A stretch of 45,862 nt of DNA from an uncultured Porphyromonadaceae bacterium (GTDB taxonomy: Bacteria > Bacteroidota > Bacteroidia > Bacteroidales > Muribaculaceae). A model generated the notes under the pieces. That model worked only from the letters and a program-made list of their open reading frames with translations, made no database searches and was not told where the DNA came from. Where the stretch lies: the NCBI GenBank assembly GCA_902461565.1, contig CABPYL010000023.1:1-45862 (forward strand). The letters are read 5' to 3'. Positions 24,692-33,516 of the stretch are shown piece by piece; the first letter of the stretch is position 1; each line of letters begins with the position of its first letter. Both the position numbers and the translations under genes were made by a program.

Positions 24692-26819
24692 GACGCAGAC
24701 TAAGACTAATTCTATGGCGTTCAGGATCGACAGAAAGCACACGTGCCGTTACCCTCTGCCCCAATTTCAGGACCTCAGCGACAGAACCAACCCTGCGGTC
24801 GGCCACCTGCGAGATGTGAATCAACCCTTTTTCCTTTATACCCAAATCAACGAATGCCCCGAAGGCTGTGATGTTGCACACCGTGCCATCCAGTATCATT
24901 CCCTCGGCAATCTGCGAGAAATCCTCGACCGACGCTTCGAAGGGTTTCTGTTCGTTGTCGGTGCGCGGATCGCGGCCCGGCTTTCGCAATTCGGCAATGA
25001 TATCGCGTATTGTCTCTTCGCCTCCTAATCCTTCTGCCGCAAGCTTACGGGCGTCAAGGGCATCCAGTACAGCTATATTGCACGGCATCTGGGCAAGCGG
25101 AACCTTTACAGAACGTGCGATACCGGATACCACATCATAGCTTTCCGGATGTATTCCCGTATTGTCCAACGGATTGGAACCGGCCACACGCAGGAAGCCG
25201 GCGCAGAGTTCGAAGGCCTTGTCGCCCAGACGAGGCACCTTGCGCAGTTGCGCACGCGAGTCAAAAGCACCGTTTTCTGTACGATATTTCACTATATTGG
25301 CCGCGAGCTGCGGACCTATGCCACTCACATAGCTCAGAAGCCGTTCGGATGCCGTGTTCACGTTAACACCTACCGCATTTACGCAGCTCATAACTGTATA
25401 ATCCAACGCATCCTTCAGTTTTACCTGATCCACATCGTGCTGATACTGCCCCACACCGATGGATTTAGGCTCTATTTTCACCAGTTCGGCCAATGGATCG
25501 ATAAGGCGTCGGCCTATGGAAACAGCACCACGGACGGTAACGTCCTTATCCGGAAATTCTTTCCGGGCAATATCGGAGGCGGAGTAAACCGAAGCACCGT
25601 CCTCACTGACCACATACACATTTTTTGCATCGAAAAGACCGCAGCCAAGTATGAACTGACGGGTCTCGCGTGATGCGGTACCGTTGCCAATAGCCACAGT
25701 TTCAGGCTTATACAGCGTATTCATCCTGCTGAGTGCTGACGTTGCCCCTGCGATATCGTTCTTTGGTGCCGTAGGGTATATCACGCTGTCGGCAAGAAGA
25801 TTGCCTTGTTCGTCAAGATAAACTATCTTGCAACCAGTACGGTATGCAGGGTCTATGGCAAGCACACGACAGCGCTGCAGCGGCGCTGCAAGCAGCAACT
25901 GGCGCAGATTGTCGGCGAAAATATCTATTGCAACACGGTCGGCGACCTCTTTCAGTTCGGCAGAAATATCCGTCTCAGCAGACGGCAACAGGAGACGTTT
26001 GAAAGCATCGGCGACAGCATCGCCGATTATTCGAGCACACTCCCGGCCTGCATCGCGCGGTATAAAACTGTCCGCGAGATCGTCGGCTACGCGAGCACTG
26101 TCTGCAAGCACATACTTCACTTTCAGCAGTCCCTCGTGCTCGGCCCTGCGAATCGCAAGATACTGGTGAGAGCTACACCGGCGCACAGGAACAGCAAAAT
26201 CGGCATAATCCTTATAGGGAGAAGCGGCAAGCTCAGCCTCCTTTCCTTTTACGGCAGAGCTGCGAATCTCGGCTGTGCGACGGAGTGCCTTACGCGTAAT
26301 GTTGCGCAGACGGGTACTTTCTGACGCCCATTCTGCCATTATATCCATCGCTCCTTCGATAGCTTCATCGGCATCCGCGACGTCCTTGTTCACAAACCGC
26401 TGCGCCGAGGCATTACAGTCGGCAGTGCGTCCTGCCATTATAATCTTTGCAAGCGGCTCAAGCCCTTTCTCACGGGCCACAGTTGCGCGTGTGCGCCGTT
26501 TGGGCTTGTAGGGAGCATAGATATCCTCCACCTCAGTAAGACTGTCGGCGCCATCAAGGCGTCCTTCAAGCTCAGGCGTCAGCGCGCCGGCGTCGGCAAT
26601 TGCCTGACGCACAAAATCCTTGCGTTGCTCTATCTGTCTCACTGCCGCAAGTGCGGATTCCACGGCACGTACCGCCATCTCGTCCAGCGAGCCGGTACGT
26701 TCCTTGCGATACCTGCTGATAAAGGGCACCGTGGCACCCTGATCGAGCAGTTCCACCACAGCGGCGACACCGCGCAGCGGCAGGCCTGTCCTGCACGCCA
26801 CTGCTTCTGTTGTATTCAT
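24684..26819 (-). CDS. tex: RNA-binding transcription accessory protein Tex
   Basis: Tex is a cytoplasmic S1-domain protein that binds nucleic acids and is the bacterial relative of eukaryotic Spt6. Its exact cellular role is unsettled. The 711-residue product has the full architecture: an N-terminal helix-turn-helix region (GATVPFISRYRKERTGSLDE), a YqgF/RNase-H-like domain (RVLAIDPAYRTGCKIVYLD), a helix-hairpin-helix pair (YVSGIGPQLAANIVKYR, then KVPRLGDKAFELCAGFLRV) and a C-terminal S1 domain (CNITAFGAFVDLGIKEKGLI). The gene lies 7 bp after the metallophosphoesterase and overlaps folK. Confidence 0.95.
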   Translation of the reverse strand: MNTTEAVACRTGLPLRGVAAVVELLDQGATVPFISRYRKERTGSLDEMAVRAVESALAAVRQIEQRKDFVRQAIADAGALTPELEGRLDGADSLTEVEDIYAPYKPKRRTRATVAREKGLEPLAKIIMAGRTADCNASAQRFVNKDVADADEAIEGAMDIMAEWASESTRLRNITRKALRRTAEIRSSAVKGKEAELAASPYKDYADFAVPVRRCSSHQYLAIRRAEHEGLLKVKYVLADSARVADDLADSFIPRDAGRECARIIGDAVADAFKRLLLPSAETDISAELKEVADRVAIDIFADNLRQLLLAAPLQRCRVLAIDPAYRTGCKIVYLDEQGNLLADSVIYPTAPKNDIAGATSALSRMNTLYKPETVAIGNGTASRETRQFILGCGLFDAKNVYVVSEDGASVYSASDIARKEFPDKDVTVRGAVSIGRRLIDPLAELVKIEPKSIGVGQYQHDVDQVKLKDALDYTVMSCVNAVGVNVNTASERLLSYVSGIGPQLAANIVKYRTENGAFDSRAQLRKVPRLGDKAFELCAGFLRVAGSNPLDNTGIHPESYDVVSGIARSVKVPLAQMPCNIAVLDALDARKLAAEGLGGEETIRDIIAELRKPGRDPRTDNEQKPFEASVEDFSQIAEGMILDGTVCNITAFGAFVDLGIKEKGLIHISQVADRRVGSVAEVLKLGQRVTARVLSVDPERHRISLSLRHE

Positions 26820-26826
26820 CGGAAGA

Positions 26827-28014
26827 TTATTGCTTTTTGCGTAAGGTAAAAAGTGTCAATTCGGGCGTAGCGCCTATACGGGCCGGGAAACCGACCTCGC
26901 CAAGACCGATGTTCACATACAGATGATGCGCGCTGTCGGTATCGGCATACATGCCGCCCCATGTGGGATAACGCAACGCGGCGGGCGAAACGCCAAGCAA
27001 CTCTATCTGCATGGCATGCGTATGGCCGGAAAGGGTAAGCGGTATATTCTTGTCAGGAGAATCCTTTATGTCCTCTACCCAATGGGCGGGATTGTGCGAC
27101 ATAAGTATCTTGAAAGAGGGATCGTCGAGCGCAGGATATGCCTTGTCCAAATCGCCGTATACGGGGAATGGAGGATCGCCGATGTTCTCGACACCGATAA
27201 CGACAATCGAATCGAGACCGCAGCGCAGTTTCACAGATTCATTGTTAAGCAGGCGCCATCCCATTCGTTTCTGCAGGTCGGCCAGATGTGAACGGTCGGC
27301 ATTTTTAGCCGAGTCCGACGGCCAGTTATAGTAATCGCCATAATCGTGATTGCCAAGCACAGAGAAAACACCGTAGGGCGCATGTATGCCCTTAAGGACA
27401 TCTACAAACGGCTCCAGTTCGGTGCTGTGTCGGTTAACTATATCGCCGGTAAACAGCACCACATCGGGCTTCAGGCTGTTGATACGCTCCACAACCTCCT
27501 GCAGATATGACGGATCGTTGCCGTATGTGCCGGTATGGATATCGGAAACCTGCAGTACCTTGAAACCGTCGAATACCTGAGGCAGCGAAGTATGCGCAAA
27601 CTCGACTTCCTCCACATCGATATTGAAGCGGTTCACAGTTCCCCACCACATAAGCACGAACACTAACACGCCGGCACAGGCACCTGCCGTGCCCAATGAC
27701 TTGATGCGCTTGTGCCGGAAAAGGCAGGGAATCTTGCTGATCAGGTCAATGATAATGAATATATACTTGCCTATATATATCGACAAATAGGAAAACAGGC
27801 TCCACATCAGCACACTAAGACCGCTGTCTGCCCCACCACGTTTGGGTACGGCAATGACAATCATAAAGGCCGCAGCAAGCACAAGGGAGCTATACAGCGC
27901 TATGCGGTACCATACCTTGTTTTTGGCACGCTGACGCACTGCACGGCAGACGTACCAGTCTACCAGCACATTGAGCAGGAGCAGCGGAAGTACGAGTATC
28001 AACGGTAATCTCAT
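26827..28014 (-). CDS. Membrane-anchored calcineurin-like metallophosphoesterase
   Basis: The protein combines an N-terminal membrane part with a two-metal phosphoesterase domain; substrates in this family are diverse and cannot be read from the sequence. Of 395 residues, the first 140 hold about four hydrophobic helices. The catalytic domain carries the motif set in order: VLQVSDIHTG (DxH), LFTGDIVNRH (GDxxN), VLGNHDYGD (GNHD), LMSHNPAHW (H) and LSGHTHAMQ (GHTH), so it should be active. Relatives include YaeI-like lipid A or UDP-diacylglucosamine-type hydrolases, but no such link is shown. It lies 12 bp after the acyltransferase and 7 bp before tex. Confidence 0.9.
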   Translation of the reverse strand: MRLPLILVLPLLLLNVLVDWYVCRAVRQRAKNKVWYRIALYSSLVLAAAFMIVIAVPKRGGADSGLSVLMWSLFSYLSIYIGKYIFIIIDLISKIPCLFRHKRIKSLGTAGACAGVLVFVLMWWGTVNRFNIDVEEVEFAHTSLPQVFDGFKVLQVSDIHTGTYGNDPSYLQEVVERINSLKPDVVLFTGDIVNRHSTELEPFVDVLKGIHAPYGVFSVLGNHDYGDYYNWPSDSAKNADRSHLADLQKRMGWRLLNNESVKLRCGLDSIVVIGVENIGDPPFPVYGDLDKAYPALDDPSFKILMSHNPAHWVEDIKDSPDKNIPLTLSGHTHAMQIELLGVSPAALRYPTWGGMYADTDSAHHLYVNIGLGEVGFPARIGATPELTLFTLRKKQ

Positions 28015-28026
28015 GGTGCCGATGTA

Positions 28027-29220
28027 TTAAAGAGCGTTGGTGCAGCTCCGGGCAATTTTCTGGTTCTGCAGCGGATTCGCGTACATAACGAGCATGGTCT
28101 CGCGCATGAAAGCACGCTCCTCTGGCGTAACGTCGGTCAGTTCAACCTTATCGAGCTGTTTGTCGAGGTACTCGTTGAAAGCCTTGAGATCGTCATCCGT
28201 ATATCCGGTTCCGAGATGCGAGGTACCGAACACCTCGTCATAGGCAATATAGTTGCAAGGATATATCCGGTAGCCACAGTGGATGGAACGGTCGAGCACC
28301 GAACATACCTGGCGTGCGACTTCGGCACGCGATTCGTCGCGCAGCGGCTCCAGAATGCTGTTTATACAGGCTCCAAGGTGGAAATGCACGCGACCTTTCT
28401 GACGTAACAGGCCTGTTTCCATGCTGAAAAGATCGTCGCGCTTCGTTTTCTTGTATTCGGGATCACGGCGGCGGCGCAGGAACTCGGTAGCCTTTAGATA
28501 GTCGTTGGGGTCGTACTCATAAGATATCGCCACCGGCATGATATTCAACTCCATCAGATTGTCTATGAAGTTCTCCGACCTGCCTCCGAGCGAGAGCATC
28601 TTCACTACGCTCTCCTGGGTACGGTCGTTTGAATCCTTTGCCCGGCCTTCACGCTGCGCTATCCATATGGAATCCTTCTGGTCCAGAACTGCATGATGGA
28701 TATACTGCGAGAGATGATTGGCGGCATCGAGAGCCTCGCGCACCTTAACGTCCCTCTTTACAATGAAACTGCGGTTCAGTTTCACAAGATCGGTAATCCA
28801 GTCGTATATAAGCAGGTTATTGCCGATAGCCACCTGCGTAAGGGGCATTTTGGCGCGTATGAAGCAAAGATTAAGGAACGAGGCATCCAACACAATGTCT
28901 CGATGGTTGGTAACGAACACATGCGGGCCTGGAACATAATTTTCAGCACCGTCCATCGACACTCCGTGAGTTGTAGCGGAGGCTAACATCTCCAGGAACG
29001 GACCCATAACCTTAATCTGAAAATCGTTCTGGGTCTCTACCGTGAGAAGGTTCTTCACAAAAGCTTCGTAGTCTACGTCGGGCATCACATAACGCACGGC
29101 ATGCTCGAAACCAGGTTCGCGCACCAGGACTGCTATTTTTTCCTTGAACAAATGGTCATCATAAGGACGGATGTCAGCAAATTGGTCGTGCTCCATATCG
29201 TATTGTGTTGTACGTGTCAT
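28027..29220 (-). CDS. Glycerolipid acyltransferase family protein (PlsC/PlsB-like)
   Basis: This appears to be an acyltransferase of glycerophospholipid metabolism. The 397-residue product has FVTNHRDIVLDASFLN in the position of acyltransferase motif I, then LVKLNRSFIVKRDV and SIWIAQREGRAKDSNDRTQE (motif III-like, EGRAKDS). In motif I the histidine and the last aspartate of NHRDIVLD are separated by five residues instead of the usual four, while HRD itself offers another acid. As I recall, this form is conserved across Bacteroides species, so it is a family trait and not a mutation. No membrane helix is obvious. It heads a four-gene operon with its own promoter at 29261-29291. Confidence 0.82.
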   Translation of the reverse strand: MTRTTQYDMEHDQFADIRPYDDHLFKEKIAVLVREPGFEHAVRYVMPDVDYEAFVKNLLTVETQNDFQIKVMGPFLEMLASATTHGVSMDGAENYVPGPHVFVTNHRDIVLDASFLNLCFIRAKMPLTQVAIGNNLLIYDWITDLVKLNRSFIVKRDVKVREALDAANHLSQYIHHAVLDQKDSIWIAQREGRAKDSNDRTQESVVKMLSLGGRSENFIDNLMELNIMPVAISYEYDPNDYLKATEFLRRRRDPEYKKTKRDDLFSMETGLLRQKGRVHFHLGACINSILEPLRDESRAEVARQVCSVLDRSIHCGYRIYPCNYIAYDEVFGTSHLGTGYTDDDLKAFNEYLDKQLDKVELTDVTPEERAFMRETMLVMYANPLQNQKIARSCTNAL

Positions 29221-29233
29221 TATGTTAATATTT

Positions 29234-29248
29234 GAGCGGATACCGCTC
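29234..29248 (-). repeat. Short perfect hairpin in the acyltransferase leader
   Basis: GAGCGG (29234-29239) pairs with CCGCTC (29243-29248) around a 3-nt loop. On the minus-strand mRNA it falls about 15 nt before the start codon and within roughly 10 nt of the predicted transcription start, where it could protect the 5' end or affect initiation. Confidence 0.4.
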
Positions 29249-29260
29249 TTTATTCATTTG

Positions 29261-29291
29261 CAAATATACTCAGTTCTCATTAAAAGTCAAA
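29261..29291 (-). promoter_or_regulatory. Promoter of the acyltransferase-MPE-tex-folK operon
   Basis: On the minus strand, TTTG (complement of 29288-29291) and TATATTTG (complement of 29261-29268) are 19 bp apart. This is a full consensus match. Confidence 0.7.
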
Positions 29292-29306
29292 CAAAAGGCA
29301 ACCCTT

Positions 29307-31124
29307 TTAGTTTTCCTTTTTATCGAGTTTGTCAGCCTGAACCGTGCTGCCGGCGCCAGAATCCGACGCTGGAATTTCCGGCAGATCCTCCGGAGGAATT
29401 TCAAGACGGGCAATCCGCGGAGTGAATTCCATCACTACATTCGTCCGGCCAGATTCCTGCATCATGCTCTCCATAGACACGGGAACGACAAACACATCGT
29501 CCTTTCCGAGGGGGCGCATATCGCCGAACCACTTGAATTTTGGCAGATAGTACATACTTCTGCGGGCCAGAAACAATGGAGTGGCAGTGCCAGTAGTCTG
29601 GGGCCACATTTTGACAAACTCTGTATTTTGGTTACGAAAAAGTGCTGTAAGAAAACTGCTTTCGGCACTCACCATCTTGTTGACGGTGGAATCGTTCTCT
29701 TCGGGATACATTATAATCTCCACGTTGCCGCTTATATCGAGCTTGCGCAACTCACCGCCCTCGAAATATGCCGTCATCTGCTTGCCGCTTATCTGATTGA
29801 AATGCTCGCCCTCTATCTGCTGGGCTGCAAAACCATTGTCGGGCAACTGGGCACGCTCAATTGTGCTGTCGTTGAGGTGTACTTCGATTATATTGCCGAA
29901 TATCTGCTGGTTATCGCTCCATACAACAGGATTGATAAACATACGCAGCATTGTATCTTTCTGCGTGAAACGCATGCTGTCGCAAATGCCCTGCATATCG
30001 CGGCGATAGAATCGCACACGGGGAAACGCGACTGCAACGTGTGTGGTGTCTATGCGGATACCGGCCTCGATACCGGCCACACTGTCAGCTTTAATCTCAA
30101 CCGTATCCAGATACGACCAGCTCTGAATATAACGGGCGTGCATGTACAAGGTATCTTCGCCGCGGTACTCGGTCAGCAGAGCGCGTCCGGTTACGAAAGA
30201 GCTGTCCTTAAGTTCATCGTAAAATCCGTACTGTCCACGAATTTCCACCTGGTGGGCTGAATCAGTCATAACCATGTTGCCCCAGGCCTCGCCGAAGCCT
30301 GCGTTGCGGTCGTAGTATATGGTATCGGCCGTAAGGGTCTGGCCCTGCGATGTTACCACTGTAGAGCGGTCGTAGAGTATTGCGCGGCTGCTGTCGGTTT
30401 CGTAGGTGCCTGCGGTAGTGTATATTGTGCCGCGTGCATTTATTACTTCACTGGGCGAAAACAGTTGCGCCACATGTGTACCGGTATTGTAATAGAGAGT
30501 ATCGGTATAAATATCGAGGGTGTCCTTGCTGTCGCGTGAATTAAGATGCACATTATCGTAGAAATTGGCCTCCTTTGTGGAAGGCACATATTCGCCTTTC
30601 TCCGACACAAGACGGTTCTGCGGGTCGGTGAGGACACCGCCAACATCGTAGTAGCCGAGGTCTATTGCAAGGTCATAGACAAACACGTCGGTCTCGAGCA
30701 TAACGTCGCGGTTTATCAGACGCACTTTCTTACCCGGGTCGGCATAAAGCGTGGCAAGCTCGCGCGGACCATTATAGTCCAGCTCGTCGGCATATACAAA
30801 CAGTGTATCGCCCTGTTCCATGCTCACGTTGCCATAGGCGTTCATGCTCTCGCTGTCCGGAAAATAGTGTGCGCTGTCGCATTTCATAATCATGGGGCCT
30901 TTTGTGAATACCACATCGCCCACAAGAATCATGAAAGAATCGTTTGTTTCCTTGCGCAACTCATTGGCGCGCTCGAGGAACACGCGGTTGCCGGAACTGC
31001 GGTCGGCAGTCGGTATCTGGGGCCGTATGTTCACTCTCGCGGGAGCACCATCGGTAACAGCGGCAAGTGCGGGCGGAAGCAACGCCAGCAATGCGAGGAT
31101 ATGAAACGAGCGTCGGCTAAGCAT
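29307..31124 (-). CDS. OstA/LptA-like LPS-transport periplasmic protein
   Basis: OstA-domain proteins form beta-jellyrolls that carry lipopolysaccharide across the periplasm (LptA, or the N-terminal part of LptD). The 605-residue product has a signal peptide (MLSRRSFHILALLALLPPALA) and repeated OstA-type units such as LVGDVVFTKGPMIMKCDSAH, YADELDYNGPRELATLYADP and SQGQTLTADTIYYDRNAGFG. It is about three times the size of E. coli LptA, and no LptD barrel is appended. Long versions are usual in Bacteroidetes as I recall. The C-terminal 40 residues are polar and acidic. It follows the surA-type gene by 29 bp on the same strand, so an outer-membrane biogenesis pair is likely. Confidence 0.87.
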   Translation of the reverse strand: MLSRRSFHILALLALLPPALAAVTDGAPARVNIRPQIPTADRSSGNRVFLERANELRKETNDSFMILVGDVVFTKGPMIMKCDSAHYFPDSESMNAYGNVSMEQGDTLFVYADELDYNGPRELATLYADPGKKVRLINRDVMLETDVFVYDLAIDLGYYDVGGVLTDPQNRLVSEKGEYVPSTKEANFYDNVHLNSRDSKDTLDIYTDTLYYNTGTHVAQLFSPSEVINARGTIYTTAGTYETDSSRAILYDRSTVVTSQGQTLTADTIYYDRNAGFGEAWGNMVMTDSAHQVEIRGQYGFYDELKDSSFVTGRALLTEYRGEDTLYMHARYIQSWSYLDTVEIKADSVAGIEAGIRIDTTHVAVAFPRVRFYRRDMQGICDSMRFTQKDTMLRMFINPVVWSDNQQIFGNIIEVHLNDSTIERAQLPDNGFAAQQIEGEHFNQISGKQMTAYFEGGELRKLDISGNVEIIMYPEENDSTVNKMVSAESSFLTALFRNQNTEFVKMWPQTTGTATPLFLARRSMYYLPKFKWFGDMRPLGKDDVFVVPVSMESMMQESGRTNVVMEFTPRIARLEIPPEDLPEIPASDSGAGSTVQADKLDKKEN

Positions 31125-31153
31125 AGCGACAGACTACAATGTACGTGTACTGA

Positions 31154-32515
31154 TCAGTTGCCGTGCAACCATCCCTTGTGGCGGAAGTCGCAGCCGCGCC
31201 AGCCTTCTTCGATTCTCACATAAGTCTCGCGAATCTTGTTCTCGAGCCACTTGTCCACAATTTCCTGGCGCTTGTAATTCTCGTACATGTCCTTAATAGT
31301 CTGAAAATCATCGCCGAGATTGGCCTGGTGTGCATCTATACGGTTTGAAAGGCGCACCATAGCAACAATCTCACGGTCGCGCTTGGGATCGCGCATGATA
31401 AAGGGCTGCGAAATCTCTCCCTCCTCGAGCGTGGCCACATTTTTGGCAATTTCCTGGGGTAGCTGCGACATCTCGAAGAGTGTTGTACCTGTATTGGAAT
31501 TGACCATAACACCGTTGCTCATTCGGGTATCCTTGTCCTGCGATACCAGGCGTACGGCGTTCTCGAAAGAGAGTGTTTTCTTGTCCACAATATCAGCTCG
31601 CACGGAATCCAGGCGTGTGAGAGCCTCTTTCAAGTCCTTTTCATCCACGCGAGGCCGCAGCAGAATATGGCGCGTGTTGATGCGGTCGCCACGTTTCTCC
31701 ACAAGCTGTATGATGTGAAATCCGTATTCCGTCTCCACAATTTTGGAAACTTTCTTGGGGTCGTTGAGGTTGAAAGCAACAGCAGCATATTCTGGCACCA
31801 TCTGTGCTCGGCCCATAAATCCGGTTTCGCCGCCGCGTATGCCTTCGGGAGCCTCGGAATACAGCACTGCCAAGGTGGAAAAATCGCTCTCGCCGCGGTT
31901 CACGCGGTCGGCATAGTCGCGTAAACGTGCTTTCACGTCCTCGATCTCCTGACGCGGAATAACGGGATTAAGCGTAATCAACTGCACTTCCACCTGCAGA
32001 GGGATATACGGAACACTGTCCTTGGGAAGCTGGTCGAAATATCGGCGCACGTCGCCGGGAGTAACCTTGAGGTTCTTGGTAAGGTCGTTGCGCACCTGCT
32101 GCACACGCGAGCGGTTGCGCATGTTCTTGGCGTATGCCTCGCGGATTTCGGGATAAGGTTTGCGGAAGTACTGCTCCACTTTTTCGCGCGAACCAAGGTT
32201 GGAAATAAGGAAGTTCATCTGCGCGTCCACCTGCATCTGCACCATAGACTCCTGTACTTCCACAGTATCGATATCGGCCTGATGCAGAAACAGGCGTTCG
32301 ATGGCAAGTTCCTCGGGGATATAGCAGTACGGATCGCCGGTAATGGGAACGCGGTCGTTCTGCATATCGATATATGCCTGCTCTATATCTGACTTATAGA
32401 TAGGCTCGTCGCCAATCATCCAGGCCACTTCTTCAATAACATTATCGCCGGTGGCTGCGAAAATGGCAGCGCCTATGCCTAAAAATAAGCCTAACAGTGA
32501 TGTTTTTTTATTCAT
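31154..32515 (-). CDS. surA: Periplasmic SurA-type peptidyl-prolyl isomerase/chaperone
   Basis: SurA-type proteins escort outer-membrane proteins through the periplasm. The 453-residue product has a signal peptide (MNKKTSLLGLFLGIGAAIFA), a SurA N-terminal chaperone region (about 25-165) and two parvulin-like domains. The first (about 180-285) is recognisable from SDFSTLAVLYSEAPEGIRGG, GETGFMGRAQMVPEYAAVAF and TEYGFHIIQLVEKRGD. The second (from NTRHILLRPRVD) is more divergent. Bacteroidetes often carry several paralogues, so the symbol marks the family. It lies 29 bp before the LptA-like gene, with a -7 box 27 bp upstream of its ATG. Confidence 0.87.
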   Translation of the reverse strand: MNKKTSLLGLFLGIGAAIFAATGDNVIEEVAWMIGDEPIYKSDIEQAYIDMQNDRVPITGDPYCYIPEELAIERLFLHQADIDTVEVQESMVQMQVDAQMNFLISNLGSREKVEQYFRKPYPEIREAYAKNMRNRSRVQQVRNDLTKNLKVTPGDVRRYFDQLPKDSVPYIPLQVEVQLITLNPVIPRQEIEDVKARLRDYADRVNRGESDFSTLAVLYSEAPEGIRGGETGFMGRAQMVPEYAAVAFNLNDPKKVSKIVETEYGFHIIQLVEKRGDRINTRHILLRPRVDEKDLKEALTRLDSVRADIVDKKTLSFENAVRLVSQDKDTRMSNGVMVNSNTGTTLFEMSQLPQEIAKNVATLEEGEISQPFIMRDPKRDREIVAMVRLSNRIDAHQANLGDDFQTIKDMYENYKRQEIVDKWLENKIRETYVRIEEGWRGCDFRHKGWLHGN

Positions 32516-32542
32516 TCTTCGAGAGTGTTGTGGTCAACCTTG

Positions 32543-32550
32543 CAAAGTTA
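32543..32550 (-). promoter_or_regulatory. -7 element of surA-lptA
   Basis: The complement reads TAACTTTG, matching TAnnTTTG, about 27 bp before the surA start codon. No clear -33 TTTG is present. Confidence 0.5.
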
Positions 32551-32621
32551 ACCCATTTTTCCCATATCTCCTTGCGCTTTAATTATTTTTATACAATTAG
32601 GAAGGCGCATATACCTATAAC

Positions 32622-32652
32622 AAAAAAAAGCAGACCCGAAAGGAATCTGCTT
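32622..32652 (-). terminator. Intrinsic terminator of tRNA-His
   Basis: AAGCAGA (32628-32634) pairs with TCTGCTT (32646-32652). On the minus strand the stem is followed by TTTTTT (complement of 32622-32627). It begins about 10 nt after the tRNA 3' end and separates it from the surA promoter. Confidence 0.85.
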
Positions 32653-32660
32653 CTTTGTTG

Positions 32661-32735
32661 GGTGCCCAAGGGGATTCGAACCCTTGACCTTCGGAACCAC
32701 AATCCGACATTCTAACCAGCTGAACTATGGGCACC
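32661..32735 (-). tRNA. tRNA-His (anticodon GTG)
   Basis: The minus strand folds as a tRNA. The acceptor stem is GTGCCCA/TGGGCAC with an extra 5' G (G-1, position 32735) facing discriminator C73 (32661), the identity pair of histidine tRNA. The anticodon stem TCGGA/TCCGA has loop TTGTGGT, anticodon GTG, and the T arm has GGTTCGAATCC. The 3' CCA is not encoded (the next bases are CAA), so a CCA-adding enzyme is needed. Confidence 0.96.
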
Positions 32736-32751
32736 ATTTGGATTTGCGGTG

Positions 32752-32783
32752 CAAAGTTAGTGTTTATTTTTTCATCCGCCAAA
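32752..32783 (-). promoter_or_regulatory. Promoter of tRNA-His
   Basis: On the minus strand, TTTG (complement of 32780-32783) and TAACTTTG (complement of 32752-32759) are 20 bp apart. The -7 box ends 16 bp before the tRNA 5' end. Confidence 0.7.
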
Positions 32784-33003
32784 AAAATTTCGATATTTTT
32801 TTACGATTGCCTCAAAGAATATGAAAAATGCGCGCTTTCCGTAGTAATGCGTCCTCTCCCTCTACACTTTAAAAAACTCACCGCTCTCCACTAAAGTTAA
32901 AAACGGGATTTTGAGTTGTTAACGAGGTTTTGAGACTGAACACCGAAAGGCGGAAGGCTGTTATAAAAATATAATTTCGATAAACAATCTTAAAAGACCT
33001 CTT

Positions 33004-33516
33004 ATGACCTACAAATTAGATATTTCACATATACTTCAGACCCTCAGGGTGATGTCTATGGTCTTCCTTGCGTCTGCAATGTCGCCGATGCTCACCGCAT
33101 GCGATAACGACAACAACCCGTGGGACAATATCCCCCAAAATATCGCGGAATTCATAGAGCAATATTATCCTAATTTTGCACTGGAATCAGCCACAGATAA
33201 CGACAGCGGATACCATATCCGCCTTAAAAACGGTCCGGGCATGACATTCAATGCCGATGGAAGCTGGACCGACATCAACGGCTACGGTATGCCTATAGTA
33301 CAGGTTTTTCTGTTCGACCAACTCCCCCCGAAACTATACAATTATCTCCAGGAAACGCAGCAGTTGAACGCTGTTTTCAGCATTACACGCGACAATGACT
33401 ACTATACACTCGACTTGCTTGAGAGTTCGCTGCGCTTCGACATAGCCAACGATACAATCATCGGTTCGGATGCCACCGGCGGAAACGGAGGGTCGACTTC
33501 TGCAAAGGGAAATTGA
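33004..33516 (+). CDS. PepSY-like (DUF2874-type) lipoprotein
   Basis: This small envelope protein of unknown role has 170 residues. The lipobox LTAC places the acylated cysteine at C33, so it should be a lipoprotein; a shorter start at residue 17 is also possible. The mature part has two similar PepSY-like units: NIAEFIEQYYPNFALESA through MTFNADGSWTDI (about 43-95), and QLPPKLYNYLQETQQLNAVF through LESSLRFDIANDTI (about 104-155). This beta-alpha pattern is common in Bacteroidetes periplasmic proteins. The tail is Gly/Ser-rich. Its last 59 bp overlap the 3' end of the gene on the opposite strand. No consensus promoter is visible; the nearest candidate, TAATTTCG at 32972-32979, has one mismatch. 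Confidence 0.78.
   Translation: MTYKLDISHILQTLRVMSMVFLASAMSPMLTACDNDNNPWDNIPQNIAEFIEQYYPNFALESATDNDSGYHIRLKNGPGMTFNADGSWTDINGYGMPIVQVFLFDQLPPKLYNYLQETQQLNAVFSITRDNDYYTLDLLESSLRFDIANDTIIGSDATGGNGGSTSAKGN

Noticed and set aside
29232..30260. 342-codon open frame on the plus strand
   Set aside because: It lies antisense to the OstA/LptA-like gene, starts in the acyltransferase promoter region and has no signal or domain.
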